Assembly: GCF_004843725.1 (NCBI RefSeq)
Contig: NZ_CP039451.1
Coordinates: 3,292,001 to 3,356,000, forward strand
Direction: 5' to 3'
DNA from: Psychroserpens sp. NJDZ02
GTDB lineage: Bacteria > Bacteroidota > Bacteroidia > Flavobacteriales > Flavobacteriaceae
DNA: 64,000 bases
In this document: positions 40,838-50,589 of the stretch, one piece after another
Position numbering within the stretch: the stretch's first letter is position 1
Layout: every line of letters starts with the position of its first letter
Made by a program: the position numbers and the translations under genes
The notes under the pieces: model-generated
The model's database searches: none
What the model was told of the DNA's origin: nothing
The model's input: the letters and a program-made list of their open reading frames with translations, nothing else

Positions 40838-43255
40838 TTATAAAATTGTAAAGGAAAGTTTGCCATAAAAGCCTCTTCCTGGTTTTTGAAGCGCGTAATT
40901 ATCGAATAATTGATTATTTAGTATGTTTTTTATATCAAAACTAAAGGTCACTTTATTCTTCGGGAAAGTATATGCAAAACCTGTATCTAAAGACACTTGA
41001 TTAGGTATTACTGTTTTTCCTGAACCACCAAGTACGCTACTATGTCTAAAAAAATCATGTACATATAATAAATTGGTATAGCTAGATAAGCTCGATCCCT
41101 TCTGTATAAAGTCCTTTGCCTTGTATTTTAAGTTGTAATTCATTGTAAAATATGGCGTATTGGCTAGTCTTTCGTATGTTGGCGTAATTGGGTTTCCATT
41201 GGTGTCATACGTTACATTGTAATCTCTAGCGTTAAAATAAGAGGTGTTTGCGCTAAAAAAGATTTTCTCATTATAATTATAGTCTAAAGTAAAATCGAAA
41301 CCTTCTGTGTAAATTTTACCAATATTGGAATTTTCATAAAACTCTTCATTACTTCCTGTAGGGAATTGCATAATCAAGTCTTCTGTATCTCTAATAAATA
41401 GATTAGAGGTTATTCCAAAAGTATGCTTGTTAAACGTTATGTTTTCGTAGGTAAAACCAAGATTGTAATTCTTACTGTGTTCTGGTTTTAAATTAATAGA
41501 AGGATTTAAATTAGCAGAAACATTACCAAAAACTTCGTTTGCTTCTGGTAAACGGATTGCTTTTTCTGCAGAGCCAAACACGGTGATTTTAGGAGTTAAG
41601 GAATATGAGATTGTGGCTCCAAATCCAAAATCGTTAGAGGTAATATTATTTTCTTCAATAAAAATAGTTGCTGTAGACGTATTAGAACTCCTTGTACGTA
41701 ACCTTGAAGTTCTATCCATGGTATAAAACTTACCAAAAACGGAGGTTCTTAGTTTTTCATCAAAGGCTTTATTTTCAAAAGAAAGTGTTACAATCGATTT
41801 TAAATATTCGCGGTCTTCTTTTAAAGCATTTTCGGCAGCAGGCAGCATTGGATCATCAGAATCTCTGGTAAATGTATTTAATAGATGGTTTAACTGAATA
41901 GTATTGTTATCATCAACATGATACGCTAAATTAACACGTGTATTAATTGTTTGATCAATATCCTGTTGTAATGTGGGATCTCCCGCTTCTGCTCCTGTAG
42001 CCCATACATCAGGAGTGTTAAAATAGTTTGTAGGATAGCCTAACCAACTGTATTGTGTAGCAATAGTATCTATGGTTTTTCTGTTTAAGCGCGAATATGA
42101 AGCAAAAGCATTGGCATCTACATTTTTTATAATATTTTTTTTAGCATAATCTAGGCTATACATATTGGTGTTTTGTTCTGTAAATCGATTACCATAAACG
42201 CTTTCCATGGTTGCGCCTGTTTGGATTTGTTGATCCATGTTAGATAATAAAACACCAGCAATAAGTTTATCTGCCCAATCTACACGAGTAAATCCAAATT
42301 CAGCTTTTCCTCCCTGGGATCTATAACGATCATGAAAACGTTTAGCATGTATAAAAACATCAGGTTCTCCTGCAGCTAGTGTAACCGCAACTTGATCACC
42401 CCAAACTTCGTAATCGTTATCTGCATAGTTTATAAAAGCAGAGCCTCTAGCGGTAAAACCACTCTTATTGTTTCTGTAACCTCCATTAATATCTGCTCTA
42501 TAAGTTCCAAAAGAGCCTGCTGATACTGAGGCTTTTAATTCGTTTTTGGTAATGTCGTTTAAAACAATGTTTATGGCGCCACCCATAGCATCATCCGATA
42601 AATGAGGAGGGACCACACCTTTATAAACCTCAATACGTTTTATTAATGAAGGCGGTATACTATTTAAAGAAAATGAAGGGCCAAAATTTCTAATAGGAAC
42701 ACCATCAATAAATATTTTAACAGAATTACCCGACATGCCATTTAAGTTATAATGCGCGTGTGATCCTAAACCACCAGATTGACGGACTCTTACACCAGCA
42801 GATTGATCTAGTAATTCATTAACCTGAATGGATTGTATGGCTGCTTCTTTTATTTCGATAACATTTACAGCAAACCCTTTTTCAATAATTTTTTGCTGTA
42901 CCGTTTTAGATTTCAGAAACACTTCATCTAGTTCTTGAAATTCTGAGGCCTGCAAAATAACTTTAATGTCTTGTTCTTTTGAAAGTAATGCAACAGTGAT
43001 GGTTTTTGGGGATGCATCTAAAGAATGAAATAGGATGTTGTATGTTCCTAAAGGAAGGTTTTTAAAACTAAAGGCGCCATTAATATTTGAAGTCGTTTCT
43101 TTTTCAAGACCATTTCCTTTTAAAGAAATATAGGCACCTACAACAGGTTCTTTAGTGTTAAAATTTACTTTTCCATAAAAATCACCATTCTGACTTATGG
43201 CCGAAGTCGTAAAAATTAATAAAAGATAAATAGGAACTAATTTGAATGTAAACAC
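40838..43255 (-). CDS. TonB-dependent outer membrane receptor
   Basis: An 805-residue receptor. It has a signal peptide (residues 1-21), an N-terminal carboxypeptidase-regulatory-like domain (about 23-100, YGKVNFNTKEPVVGAYISLKG shown only in part as VVGAYISLKG), a plug domain (about 115-225, GSHAHYNLNGMSGNSVKIF and AMGGAINIVL) and a 22-strand barrel ending in YGKLSFTIL. DUF4374 follows in the same operon. The pairing suggests siderophore or iron-complex uptake, but the cognate ligand cannot be read from the sequence. A promoter with a correctly spaced -33 TTG lies upstream. Confidence 0.92.
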   Translation of the reverse strand: MFTFKLVPIYLLLIFTTSAISQNGDFYGKVNFNTKEPVVGAYISLKGNGLEKETTSNINGAFSFKNLPLGTYNILFHSLDASPKTITVALLSKEQDIKVILQASEFQELDEVFLKSKTVQQKIIEKGFAVNVIEIKEAAIQSIQVNELLDQSAGVRVRQSGGLGSHAHYNLNGMSGNSVKIFIDGVPIRNFGPSFSLNSIPPSLIKRIEVYKGVVPPHLSDDAMGGAINIVLNDITKNELKASVSAGSFGTYRADINGGYRNNKSGFTARGSAFINYADNDYEVWGDQVAVTLAAGEPDVFIHAKRFHDRYRSQGGKAEFGFTRVDWADKLIAGVLLSNMDQQIQTGATMESVYGNRFTEQNTNMYSLDYAKKNIIKNVDANAFASYSRLNRKTIDTIATQYSWLGYPTNYFNTPDVWATGAEAGDPTLQQDIDQTINTRVNLAYHVDDNNTIQLNHLLNTFTRDSDDPMLPAAENALKEDREYLKSIVTLSFENKAFDEKLRTSVFGKFYTMDRTSRLRTRSSNTSTATIFIEENNITSNDFGFGATISYSLTPKITVFGSAEKAIRLPEANEVFGNVSANLNPSINLKPEHSKNYNLGFTYENITFNKHTFGITSNLFIRDTEDLIMQFPTGSNEEFYENSNIGKIYTEGFDFTLDYNYNEKIFFSANTSYFNARDYNVTYDTNGNPITPTYERLANTPYFTMNYNLKYKAKDFIQKGSSLSSYTNLLYVHDFFRHSSVLGGSGKTVIPNQVSLDTGFAYTFPKNKVTFSFDIKNILNNQLFDNYALQKPGRGFYGKLSFTIL

Positions 43256-43269
43256 GTTGATTTTTTTTA

Positions 43270-43310
43270 CAAAAGTAGGCTTATTTATATTTAATCCAAA
43301 TAAAAATAAG
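43270..43310 (-). promoter_or_regulatory. Promoter and operator-like palindrome of TonB receptor operon
   Basis: On the minus strand a -33 TTG (43299-43297) and -7 box TACTTTTG (43277-43270) are 19 bases apart, close to the Bacteroidota spacing. An imperfect palindrome (arms CTTATTT and AAATAAG, inner ATTTGG/TTAAAT) spans about 43280-43310 and covers the -33. That is where an iron-responsive repressor (Fur or DtxR-type) would act; the assignment is inference. Confidence 0.45.
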
Positions 43311-43440
43311 TCTTTTTTTAAGACTTTTAAAAAGCTCTTGCTTAGTCTCTTTTAAATCAAATAAATGAAGATAGAAGTACTTTGTATTCCGCTGTAATAA
43401 AACATTTATTTTTGAAATCATATAAAATACATTTCAGTCT

Positions 43441-43448
43441 TATATTTG
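43441..43448 (+). promoter_or_regulatory. Candidate -7 box TATATTTG for ABC transporter gene
   Basis: An exact TAnnTTTG match 18 bases before the start codon. A TTG at 43412-43414 is 26 bases away, longer than usual. Confidence 0.4.
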
Positions 43449-43465
43449 CTAAATAAAATAAACAG

Positions 43466-45235
43466 ATGCAACATTTAAAAACTTCAGATACAAAAAACAA
43501 GAAGAAGCCAAAAGTAACTATGGCTAAGGCATTTAAAACTATTATTTGGCCAAGGCGTCAGCTGGTTTTTTTAGGCTTAGTTTTAATTGTAATACGAAGT
43601 TTGTCGGGTTTAATTTTACCTTGGCAAAGTAAAGTGTTGTTAGATGAGGTTGTTCCTAATAAAGATACCAATCAATTATATACCTTAATTGGTATTGTTT
43701 TAGTTGCTATTTTGGTGCAAGCTGTCACTTCTTTTGCGTTAACAAGGATTTTAAGTGTCCAAGCTCAGTATTTAATTAGCGAATTGCGTGCTCAAGTACA
43801 AAAAAAAGTCTTGTCATTACCTATTAGTTTTTTCGATAACACAAAATCGGGTGCTTTAGTGTCTAGAATAATGAGTGATGTAGAAGGTGTAAGAAATCTT
43901 ATTGGAACAGGGTTAGTACAATTAGTTGGCGGTACATTTACAGCCATCGTATCTTTAGTAATATTAATAAAACTAAATGCTTGGATGACACTTTTTGTGT
44001 TTGTTCCATTATCTATTTTTGCAATTATAGCGTTGAAAGCCTTTAAATATATTCGTCCCATATTTAGAGCCAGAGGAAAAATTAATGCAGAGGTAAAAGG
44101 TAGACTTACCGAAACTTTAGCTGGCGTGCGTGTTATTAAAGCATTTAATGCTGAAGAGCAAGAGAATGAAATTTTTGAAAAAGGAGTTGATAAATTATTT
44201 CAGAATGTAAAAAAGAGTTTAACAGCAACTGCAATAATGACGAGTTCTTCAACTTTTTTAATAGGAGTTGCAACGACAGGGATTATGGGGATTGGTGGTT
44301 ATTATATGATTTTAGGAGAAATGACGACAGGGCAGTTTTTGTTTTTCACCTTAGTACTTGGTTTTATGATTGCGCCAATTGTACAAATGAGTAATATTGG
44401 AAGCCAGTTAACGGAAGCTTTAGCCGGTTTAGATAGGACAGAAGAGCTTATGAATATGGCTGCAGAAGAAGATGATGACAACCGTACTATCGAACTTGAG
44501 AATTTTAAAGGTGAAATAGAGTTTAATAATGTGTCATTCGAATATGAGGAAGGAAAGCCTGTATTACATAATATCGATTTTAAAGCAGCATCTGGTTCTG
44601 TAATTGCATTGGTTGGTAGTTCTGGTTCAGGAAAGTCTACTATTGCAGGCTTGTCCGCTACATTTTTAAACCCAAAAGAAGGACAAATAACAATTGATGG
44701 TGAAGATTTATCCAAAGTAAAATTAAATAGCTTTAGAAGACATTTGGGTGTTGTATTACAAGACGAATTTTTGTTTGAAGGTACCATTCGCGAAAATATT
44801 ATGTTTCCAAGACCAAACGCCTCAGAAGCGCAATTAGATGCAGCGGTTAAGGCTGCGTATGTAAATGAATTTACAGATCGTTTTGATAAAGGTTTAGAGA
44901 CTTTAATTGGAGAAAGAGGAGTGAAGTTGTCAGGAGGACAAAGACAACGTATCGCAATTGCTAGAGCAATTTTAGCAGATCCTAAAATTATTATTTTAGA
45001 TGAAGCCACTTCAAACTTGGATACAGAAAGTGAAGCTTTAATACAAAAAAGTTTGGCTCAGTTGACTAAAAACAGAACCACTATAGTTATTGCGCACAGA
45101 TTAAGTACGATTAGAAAAGCAGATCAGATTTTAGTTATTGAAGCGGGTAAAATTGCAGAACGAGGAAATCATGATGAATTAATTGCTTCGGAAGGAAGGT
45201 ACTTTGATCTATATACGTATCAAGCAAAAATATAG
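43466..45235 (+). CDS. ABC exporter half-transporter (permease fused to ATPase)
   Basis: A 589-residue half-transporter. Six hydrophobic segments form an ABC exporter membrane domain (about residues 25-320). The ATPase has Walker A at residues 384-392 (GSSGSGKST), a signature LSGGQRQRIA, Walker B IIILDEATSNLD and a switch His in IAHRLSTIR. It resembles MsbA/lipid or multidrug exporters and should work as a homodimer or with an unlinked partner. The substrate cannot be read from the sequence. It is a single gene, ended by the terminator at 45301-45348. Confidence 0.92.
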   Translation: MQHLKTSDTKNKKKPKVTMAKAFKTIIWPRRQLVFLGLVLIVIRSLSGLILPWQSKVLLDEVVPNKDTNQLYTLIGIVLVAILVQAVTSFALTRILSVQAQYLISELRAQVQKKVLSLPISFFDNTKSGALVSRIMSDVEGVRNLIGTGLVQLVGGTFTAIVSLVILIKLNAWMTLFVFVPLSIFAIIALKAFKYIRPIFRARGKINAEVKGRLTETLAGVRVIKAFNAEEQENEIFEKGVDKLFQNVKKSLTATAIMTSSSTFLIGVATTGIMGIGGYYMILGEMTTGQFLFFTLVLGFMIAPIVQMSNIGSQLTEALAGLDRTEELMNMAAEEDDDNRTIELENFKGEIEFNNVSFEYEEGKPVLHNIDFKAASGSVIALVGSSGSGKSTIAGLSATFLNPKEGQITIDGEDLSKVKLNSFRRHLGVVLQDEFLFEGTIRENIMFPRPNASEAQLDAAVKAAYVNEFTDRFDKGLETLIGERGVKLSGGQRQRIAIARAILADPKIIILDEATSNLDTESEALIQKSLAQLTKNRTTIVIAHRLSTIRKADQILVIEAGKIAERGNHDELIASEGRYFDLYTYQAKI

Positions 45236-45300
45236 TCAGAAAACAGCGCTTTACGATTATATTTAGTGCTATTTAATATACTATGTGTTTTTCTAAAACA

Positions 45301-45348
45301 AAAAGTACACATATCTAATCGAGACTTTCGATTATATGTGTACTTTTT
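45301..45348. terminator. Bidirectional terminator between ABC exporter and carboxylase genes
   Basis: AAAAGTACACATAT (45301-45314) and ATATGTGTACTTTT (45334-45347) form a 14-bp stem, continued inside by AATCGA/TCGATT. T-runs lie at both ends. It separates convergent genes. Confidence 0.8.
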
Positions 45349-45447
45349 AGAATTAAGAACTATAACATAATTGCAATAAAAGTTGTATTTATTCTATCTT
45401 TTTTACTGTATTTTTTGGGGTGTAAATTTAAAAATAAGGCAGTGGTT

Positions 45448-46989
45448 TTATAATGGAATATTGCCATGTTTTCTATTTGGTAATACTTCTTCTTTATGTT
45501 CTAACATTTTAAACGCTTTCATTAATTTACGTCTTGTGTTTTCAGGAAGAATAACTTCATCTATAAAACCGCGTTCTGCAGCTTTATAAGGATTAGCAAA
45601 CAACTCAGCATATTCGGCTTCTTTTTCCAATAGTTTGTCTTCTGGGTTGTCCGCTGCTTTTATTTCTTTTCTAAAAATAATTTCACTGGCACCTTTGGCT
45701 CCCATTACGGCAATCTCAGCACTTGGCCAAGCGTAATTTAAATCGGCTCCGATATGTTTAGAGTTCATGACATCATACGCACCACCGTAAGCTTTTCTTG
45801 TAATTACTGTCACTTTTGGTACAGTAGCTTCACTTAAAGCATACAATAGTTTAGCACCGTGTACAATAATTCCGTTCCATTCTTGATCCGTTCCTGGTAA
45901 AAATCCTGGAACGTCTACTAAGACTAATAAAGGAATATTAAACGCATCACAAAAACGTGTAAATCGTGCCGCTTTACGAGAACTATTAACATCTAGTACA
46001 CCAGCTAGAAATAAGGGTTGATTGGCAACAATACCAATACTTTTTCCTCCAATTCTGGCAAATCCTACAATAATGTTTTCTGCAAAATCTTTATGAATTT
46101 CAAAAAAGCTGTCATCATCAATCAAACCTTTAATAACCGTATGCATATCATATGGTTTATTGGCATTAGTAGGTATAATTGAAGCAAGCTCTTCTCTAAT
46201 CTCTTCACCTAATGTATATGGTAAATCTTTAGGTTTTTCTAAATTACTTTGTGGTAAATAACTTAATAGACGTTTTAGGTCTTCTAAACATTCGACATCA
46301 TTAGAAGAAGTGACGTGTGCCACGCCAGACTTTGTCGAGTGTGTACTTGCACCTCCAAGTTCTTCACTAGTGACTTCCTCATTAGTGACTGTCTTAACAA
46401 CATTGGGACCTGTTACAAACATATAGCTCGTGTCTTCCACCATCATTGTAAAATCGGTCATTGCAGGACTGTATACAGCACCTCCAGCACATGGTCCCAT
46501 AATTGCTGATAATTGCGGAATAACACCAGATGATTTTACATTTCTATGAAAAATATCTGCATAACCACCTAAAGAGCGTACACCTTCCTGTATACGTGCT
46601 CCTCCAGAATCATTAAGTCCAATTAATGGAGCTCCAACTTTAAGTGCTAAATCCATTATTTTACAGATTTTTTCGGCATGTGTTTCAGATAACGCACCAC
46701 CAAACACAGTAAAGTCTTGTGCAAAAACATAGACTAATCTACCGTTTATTGTTCCGTAACCTGTAATGACACCATCTCCGTAAAATTTTTGATTTTGCAT
46801 GCCAAAATCTACCGTTCTATGGGTTACTAAAGCGCCGATTTCTTCAAAAGACCCTTCGTCCATTAAATACGTGACACGCTCATGAGCCGTTAATTTTTTC
46901 TTTTCGTGTTGTTTATCTATTCTAGCTTGACCACCACCCAGTTTGGATAGCTCAAGTTTTTCGTTTAGCGTTTTTATTTTGGATTCCAT
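45448..46989 (-). CDS. Acyl-CoA carboxylase carboxyltransferase (beta) subunit
   Basis: A 513-residue carboxyltransferase with two crotonase-type domains. The motifs [13 protein letters not shown] and [15 protein letters not shown] lie in the N-terminal half, and [20 protein letters not shown] in the C-terminal half. The length and motif set match propionyl-CoA or methylcrotonyl/acetyl-CoA carboxylase beta subunits, with PccB the closest fit. It transfers the carboxyl group from biotin to acyl-CoA. It is the last gene of a three-gene operon with biotin carboxylase and biotin carrier. Combined with the PrpE-like gene, propionyl-CoA to methylmalonyl-CoA is the most likely reaction. Confidence 0.9.
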   Translation of the reverse strand: MESKIKTLNEKLELSKLGGGQARIDKQHEKKKLTAHERVTYLMDEGSFEEIGALVTHRTVDFGMQNQKFYGDGVITGYGTINGRLVYVFAQDFTVFGGALSETHAEKICKIMDLALKVGAPLIGLNDSGGARIQEGVRSLGGYADIFHRNVKSSGVIPQLSAIMGPCAGGAVYSPAMTDFTMMVEDTSYMFVTGPNVVKTVTNEEVTSEELGGASTHSTKSGVAHVTSSNDVECLEDLKRLLSYLPQSNLEKPKDLPYTLGEEIREELASIIPTNANKPYDMHTVIKGLIDDDSFFEIHKDFAENIIVGFARIGGKSIGIVANQPLFLAGVLDVNSSRKAARFTRFCDAFNIPLLVLVDVPGFLPGTDQEWNGIIVHGAKLLYALSEATVPKVTVITRKAYGGAYDVMNSKHIGADLNYAWPSAEIAVMGAKGASEIIFRKEIKAADNPEDKLLEKEAEYAELFANPYKAAERGFIDEVILPENTRRKLMKAFKMLEHKEEVLPNRKHGNIPL

Positions 46990-47041
46990 ATCTCAATTTT
47001 ATGCTCGCAAAGTCGTTAGACGCCATGCGATAGGTGATTAT

Positions 47042-48484
47042 CTAATTAGTTGGCAGTCTTAGTTGTTTTTGATCTTCTAAGTATTGCTTTACAGCGAATA
47101 GTGCAGCTAACTTAGCTTCGTGTTCTGCGTCTTGTTTTAAAGCTTCTGGCGAATAGTACTTTTTTACAAAATGGGTGTCAAAATCACCTGATTTAAAAGC
47201 CTCATGATTAAACACAAACGTTCCAAAAGGTAGGGTAGTTTCTATACCTTTAACGTCATAGTTAGCAATAGCTTCTCGCATAAGCTCCATTGCTTCTTCA
47301 CGCGTTTTACCATACGTAATTAGTTTAGCCAGCATCGGGTCGTAATAGATTGGAATATCCATGCCTTGTTCAAAACCATTATCCACTCTAATACCTTTGC
47401 CCTCTGGTAGTTTGTAAATGTCTAAATGGCCAACACTTGGAAGAAAATCGTTTAAAGGATCTTCAGCATAGATTCGTAACTCTAAAGCATGACCGTTAAT
47501 TTTTAAATCGGATTGTTGTATGTCTAGGACTTCGCCACGAGCGACTTTTATTTGTAATTCGACTAAGTCAACACCTGCAATGATTTCTGACACAGGATGT
47601 TCTACTTGTAATCGTGTATTCATTTCAAGGAAATAGAAATTTTTATTTTCATCTAATAAAAACTCGACCGTTCCAGCACCAACATAATCACAAGCTTTAG
47701 CTACTTTTATAGCAGCTTGTCCCATTTCTTCTCTTAATTCTGGTGTTAAAACAACACTTGGTGCTTCTTCAACTACTTTTTGATGACGACGTTGTATGCT
47801 ACATTCGCGTTCAAACAAATGAATAACATTACCATGTGTATCTGCCATCACTTGGATTTCGATATGTCTTGGAGAACTCACATATTTTTCAATAAAAACA
47901 GAACCATCTCCAAAAGCATTAACAGCTTCGCTAATCGCACGATTCATTTGAGATTCAAACTCGTCTTCTTTCTCAACCACACGCATTCCTTTTCCACCAC
48001 CACCAGCTGAGGCTTTAATCAAAATCGGAAAACCAATAGTTTTGGCTATTTTTTTAGCTTCAGGAATATCGGTAATAGCTTGGTCAGTTCCTGGTACCAT
48101 TGGAATATCATAGGCTTTAACGGCATCTTTAGCAGCTAATTTGCTACCCATGACTCTAATGGCATGTGATTTTGGTCCTATAAAAGTGATATTGTTTTTC
48201 TCGCAAAGTTCTGCGAAATCTGCGTTTTCACTTAAAAAACCATAACCTGGATGTATTGCATCAACATTTAGGTTTTTGGCAACTTCAATAATTTTATCAC
48301 CCAATAAATACGATTGGTTAGAAGGCGCTTCTCCAATTAAAACAGCTTCATCAGCAAATTTTACGTGAGGAGCATTTCGATCTGCAGTAGAGTAGACTGC
48401 TACGGTTTTAATTCCCATTTTCTGAGCAGTACTCATGACTCTTATTGCGATTTCACCACGATTGGCGACTAATATTTTTTTCAT
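47042..48484 (-). CDS. Biotin carboxylase subunit of acyl-CoA carboxylase
   Basis: About 480 residues from start MKKILVANRGEIAIRV. An upstream in-frame methionine adds five residues, but this start lies one base after the carrier gene stop, so I prefer it. ATP-grasp motifs are KASAGGGGKGMRVV, the metal-binding FLEMNTRLQVEHPV and the catalytic Arg/Lys region ERECSIQRRHQKV. It carboxylates biotin on the carrier using ATP and bicarbonate. It is the middle gene of the operon. It could equally serve acetyl-CoA carboxylase, but the beta-subunit partner argues for an acyl-CoA carboxylase complex. Confidence 0.92.
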   Translation of the reverse strand: MKKILVANRGEIAIRVMSTAQKMGIKTVAVYSTADRNAPHVKFADEAVLIGEAPSNQSYLLGDKIIEVAKNLNVDAIHPGYGFLSENADFAELCEKNNITFIGPKSHAIRVMGSKLAAKDAVKAYDIPMVPGTDQAITDIPEAKKIAKTIGFPILIKASAGGGGKGMRVVEKEDEFESQMNRAISEAVNAFGDGSVFIEKYVSSPRHIEIQVMADTHGNVIHLFERECSIQRRHQKVVEEAPSVVLTPELREEMGQAAIKVAKACDYVGAGTVEFLLDENKNFYFLEMNTRLQVEHPVSEIIAGVDLVELQIKVARGEVLDIQQSDLKINGHALELRIYAEDPLNDFLPSVGHLDIYKLPEGKGIRVDNGFEQGMDIPIYYDPMLAKLITYGKTREEAMELMREAIANYDVKGIETTLPFGTFVFNHEAFKSGDFDTHFVKKYYSPEALKQDAEHEAKLAALFAVKQYLEDQKQLRLPTN

Positions 48485-48485
48485 T

Positions 48486-48971
48486 TTATTCGAATTCAAT
48501 TAACAATTCACCTTTATCTACTGTGTTTCCTTTTGTACCCGTTACAGATTTTATAATACCGTCTCTAGGGGATACAATACTATTTTCCATTTTCATGGCT
48601 TCAAGTATTAATAAAGGTGTGTTTACAGTGACTTCATCTCCAGGGTTTACCATAATATCTAGTATTAATCCTGGCATCGGTGCTTTTATGTTGTCTATTA
48701 TTTTAGAGGCCCCAACTTCAAAACCTAAAGCCTTAATTAAAGCATCTAGCTGGTTTTCTATTTGAACCGTATACAGATTGTTATTGACTTTTATTTGATA
48801 GGACTTATTATCAAAATCACTTGCTAGGACTTCAACTCTAAAGGGTTTATTATTTTCTAAAAGATGAAATGAGTCCTTTTTAGTTTCGACTGCATCAAGA
48901 CTTTTTACTGTATCTGAATCTATTTCAAATTGATAAAGATCGTTTGTTTTTACATTAAATTTTTGGCTCAT
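48486..48971 (-). CDS. Biotin carboxyl carrier subunit
   Basis: A 161-residue carrier. The C-terminal lipoyl/biotinyl domain (about residues 90-161) has the biotinylation site Lys127 in EAMKMEN and the preceding PMPGLILDI motif. The N-terminal 85 residues are a partner-binding segment. It is the first gene of the carboxylase operon, followed by the biotin carboxylase at one base spacing. It carries carboxybiotin between the two catalytic subunits. Confidence 0.92.
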   Translation of the reverse strand: MSQKFNVKTNDLYQFEIDSDTVKSLDAVETKKDSFHLLENNKPFRVEVLASDFDNKSYQIKVNNNLYTVQIENQLDALIKALGFEVGASKIIDNIKAPMPGLILDIMVNPGDEVTVNTPLLILEAMKMENSIVSPRDGIIKSVTGTKGNTVDKGELLIEFE

Positions 48972-49113
48972 ATTATTCTATGATTAAGAGGTCTAAAGAT
49001 AAACAACTATAACGTTTTAGTAAAATAGAATTCTAATATATTATTTAAAATTAAATAAGATTTAAGTCTAATAGATTTATTTTAACGTAATTAAGATAAA
49101 TAAACCTTTAGTT

Positions 49114-50589
49114 ATGAAAGTAGAACTACTCCTTGTATTATGTGTTATTTTTCAATTTAGTAACGCTCAAGATTTAGCAGTAGGCTATATTGCTAACGAC
49201 TTAATGGAACATCCAATGCAGCCATTAGCAAAGCCAGGGTATCTGCAAACCGTTACAGATCCGTCATTTCCAGCGACAAATATTAGACGTATTACGCAAG
49301 CAGCTGCAGGTAGTTTTATTGCGCCGATGTATAATACAATTCAATCATGGAATGCAGACGAAAGTTTGATGCTTGTCTATGGTGGTGGTGTACATCAGCT
49401 ATTAAATGGTCAAGATTATTCGTTTATTAGAACGGTGTCAGATATTAATCCTGACGATTTAGAAGCTGTTTTTTGGTCATTTATCGATCCTAATATTTTG
49501 TTTTATATGGATAATAATACTGATGATCTGATTAGTTATAATGTGCAAACACAAATCAAAACCATTGTTGTTAATATTAGAACGATTAGTAGTTGCGAGG
49601 AGTCTGAAGGATTATCTGGTGGTAATGATATACAAATGATGTCATGGGATGATGATGTGTTTGCTTTTAGATGTGGAAATAGTTCGGCTTTTTATTATAG
49701 AATTTCTACAAATACGCTAACTCAATTTAATATGACTAACATTAATTATACAGCGCCAATGCCTTTTCCTAGTGGTCATTTGTTTTATCACAACAAAAAA
49801 ATATATGATGCCAATGGTGATTTTGTTAGAGATTTAAATGTTGGAAGTACGGAACATTCTTGTTTAGGACAACTAAGTAATGGTGACGACGCGTATTTTT
49901 CTATTGGTTTTGAGCAAGGACCAAATGGGGGGTGTCAAGGAACATTAGTGGCGCACAATGCTACAACGGGGCATTGTTTTTCTGTAACACCTGTTGGTGA
50001 TTATGGTTATCCAAAATCAGGGACACATATGTCAGCATTAGCGCATAAAAACACAGATGGCGGTTGGGTTGCAGTCTCTAGTTTAGGCTATCAACTAGAT
50101 GGTGTACAAATTTTGGATCAAGAACTCTTTATTGCAAAAGTAAATGAGTTTGATGCAGATGTGTACCGTGTGGCACATCATAGAAGTGATGAGGATGATA
50201 TCGACTATTGGGGAGAACCACATGTAACCATTAGTCCAACCGGAACAAGATTATTATTCGGTAGCGATTGGAGTGGGGCAGAAGATGGGGTTTCTGTAGA
50301 TAGTTATGTGGCCGAATTGAATAAAAACACGCTGTCCAATACTCAGTTTGTTAATGCTAATCAGGTTATTACCATATATCCAAATCCTGCAAAAGATATA
50401 TTACAATTGCAGTCAACTTTAAACCAATTATTAGAGTTTACTATTAGAGATGTCTCAGGGAAAACGATTGTAAAGAATAGTTTTGATAGACAAAAGCAAA
50501 TTGATATCAGTGGTTTAGCTAATGGATTATATTTTGTGACGTTTTATAATGCGGGTACTATTGAAACTTTAAAATTTATTAAGAAATAG
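49114..50589 (+). CDS. Secreted protein with T9SS type A sorting domain
   Basis: A 491-residue protein with a signal peptide (residues 1-18, ending NAQ), a beta-propeller-like body with repeated blocks such as MSWDDDVFAFRCG and LAHKNTDGGWVAVSS, and a C-terminal sorting domain of about 75 residues (TIYPNPAKDILQL to LKFIKK) for the type IX secretion system. It is exported and probably surface-attached. The body gives no enzymatic motif that I recognise. The coding end overlaps the convergent PrsW gene by 11 bases. Confidence 0.85.
   Translation: MKVELLLVLCVIFQFSNAQDLAVGYIANDLMEHPMQPLAKPGYLQTVTDPSFPATNIRRITQAAAGSFIAPMYNTIQSWNADESLMLVYGGGVHQLLNGQDYSFIRTVSDINPDDLEAVFWSFIDPNILFYMDNNTDDLISYNVQTQIKTIVVNIRTISSCEESEGLSGGNDIQMMSWDDDVFAFRCGNSSAFYYRISTNTLTQFNMTNINYTAPMPFPSGHLFYHNKKIYDANGDFVRDLNVGSTEHSCLGQLSNGDDAYFSIGFEQGPNGGCQGTLVAHNATTGHCFSVTPVGDYGYPKSGTHMSALAHKNTDGGWVAVSSLGYQLDGVQILDQELFIAKVNEFDADVYRVAHHRSDEDDIDYWGEPHVTISPTGTRLLFGSDWSGAEDGVSVDSYVAELNKNTLSNTQFVNANQVITIYPNPAKDILQLQSTLNQLLEFTIRDVSGKTIVKNSFDRQKQIDISGLANGLYFVTFYNAGTIETLKFIKK

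Noticed and set aside
44302..45009. 235-residue ORF on the minus strand inside the ABC exporter gene
   Set aside because: It lies wholly antisense to a strongly conserved ATPase domain and has Ser/Pro/Lys-rich composition typical of shadow frames.
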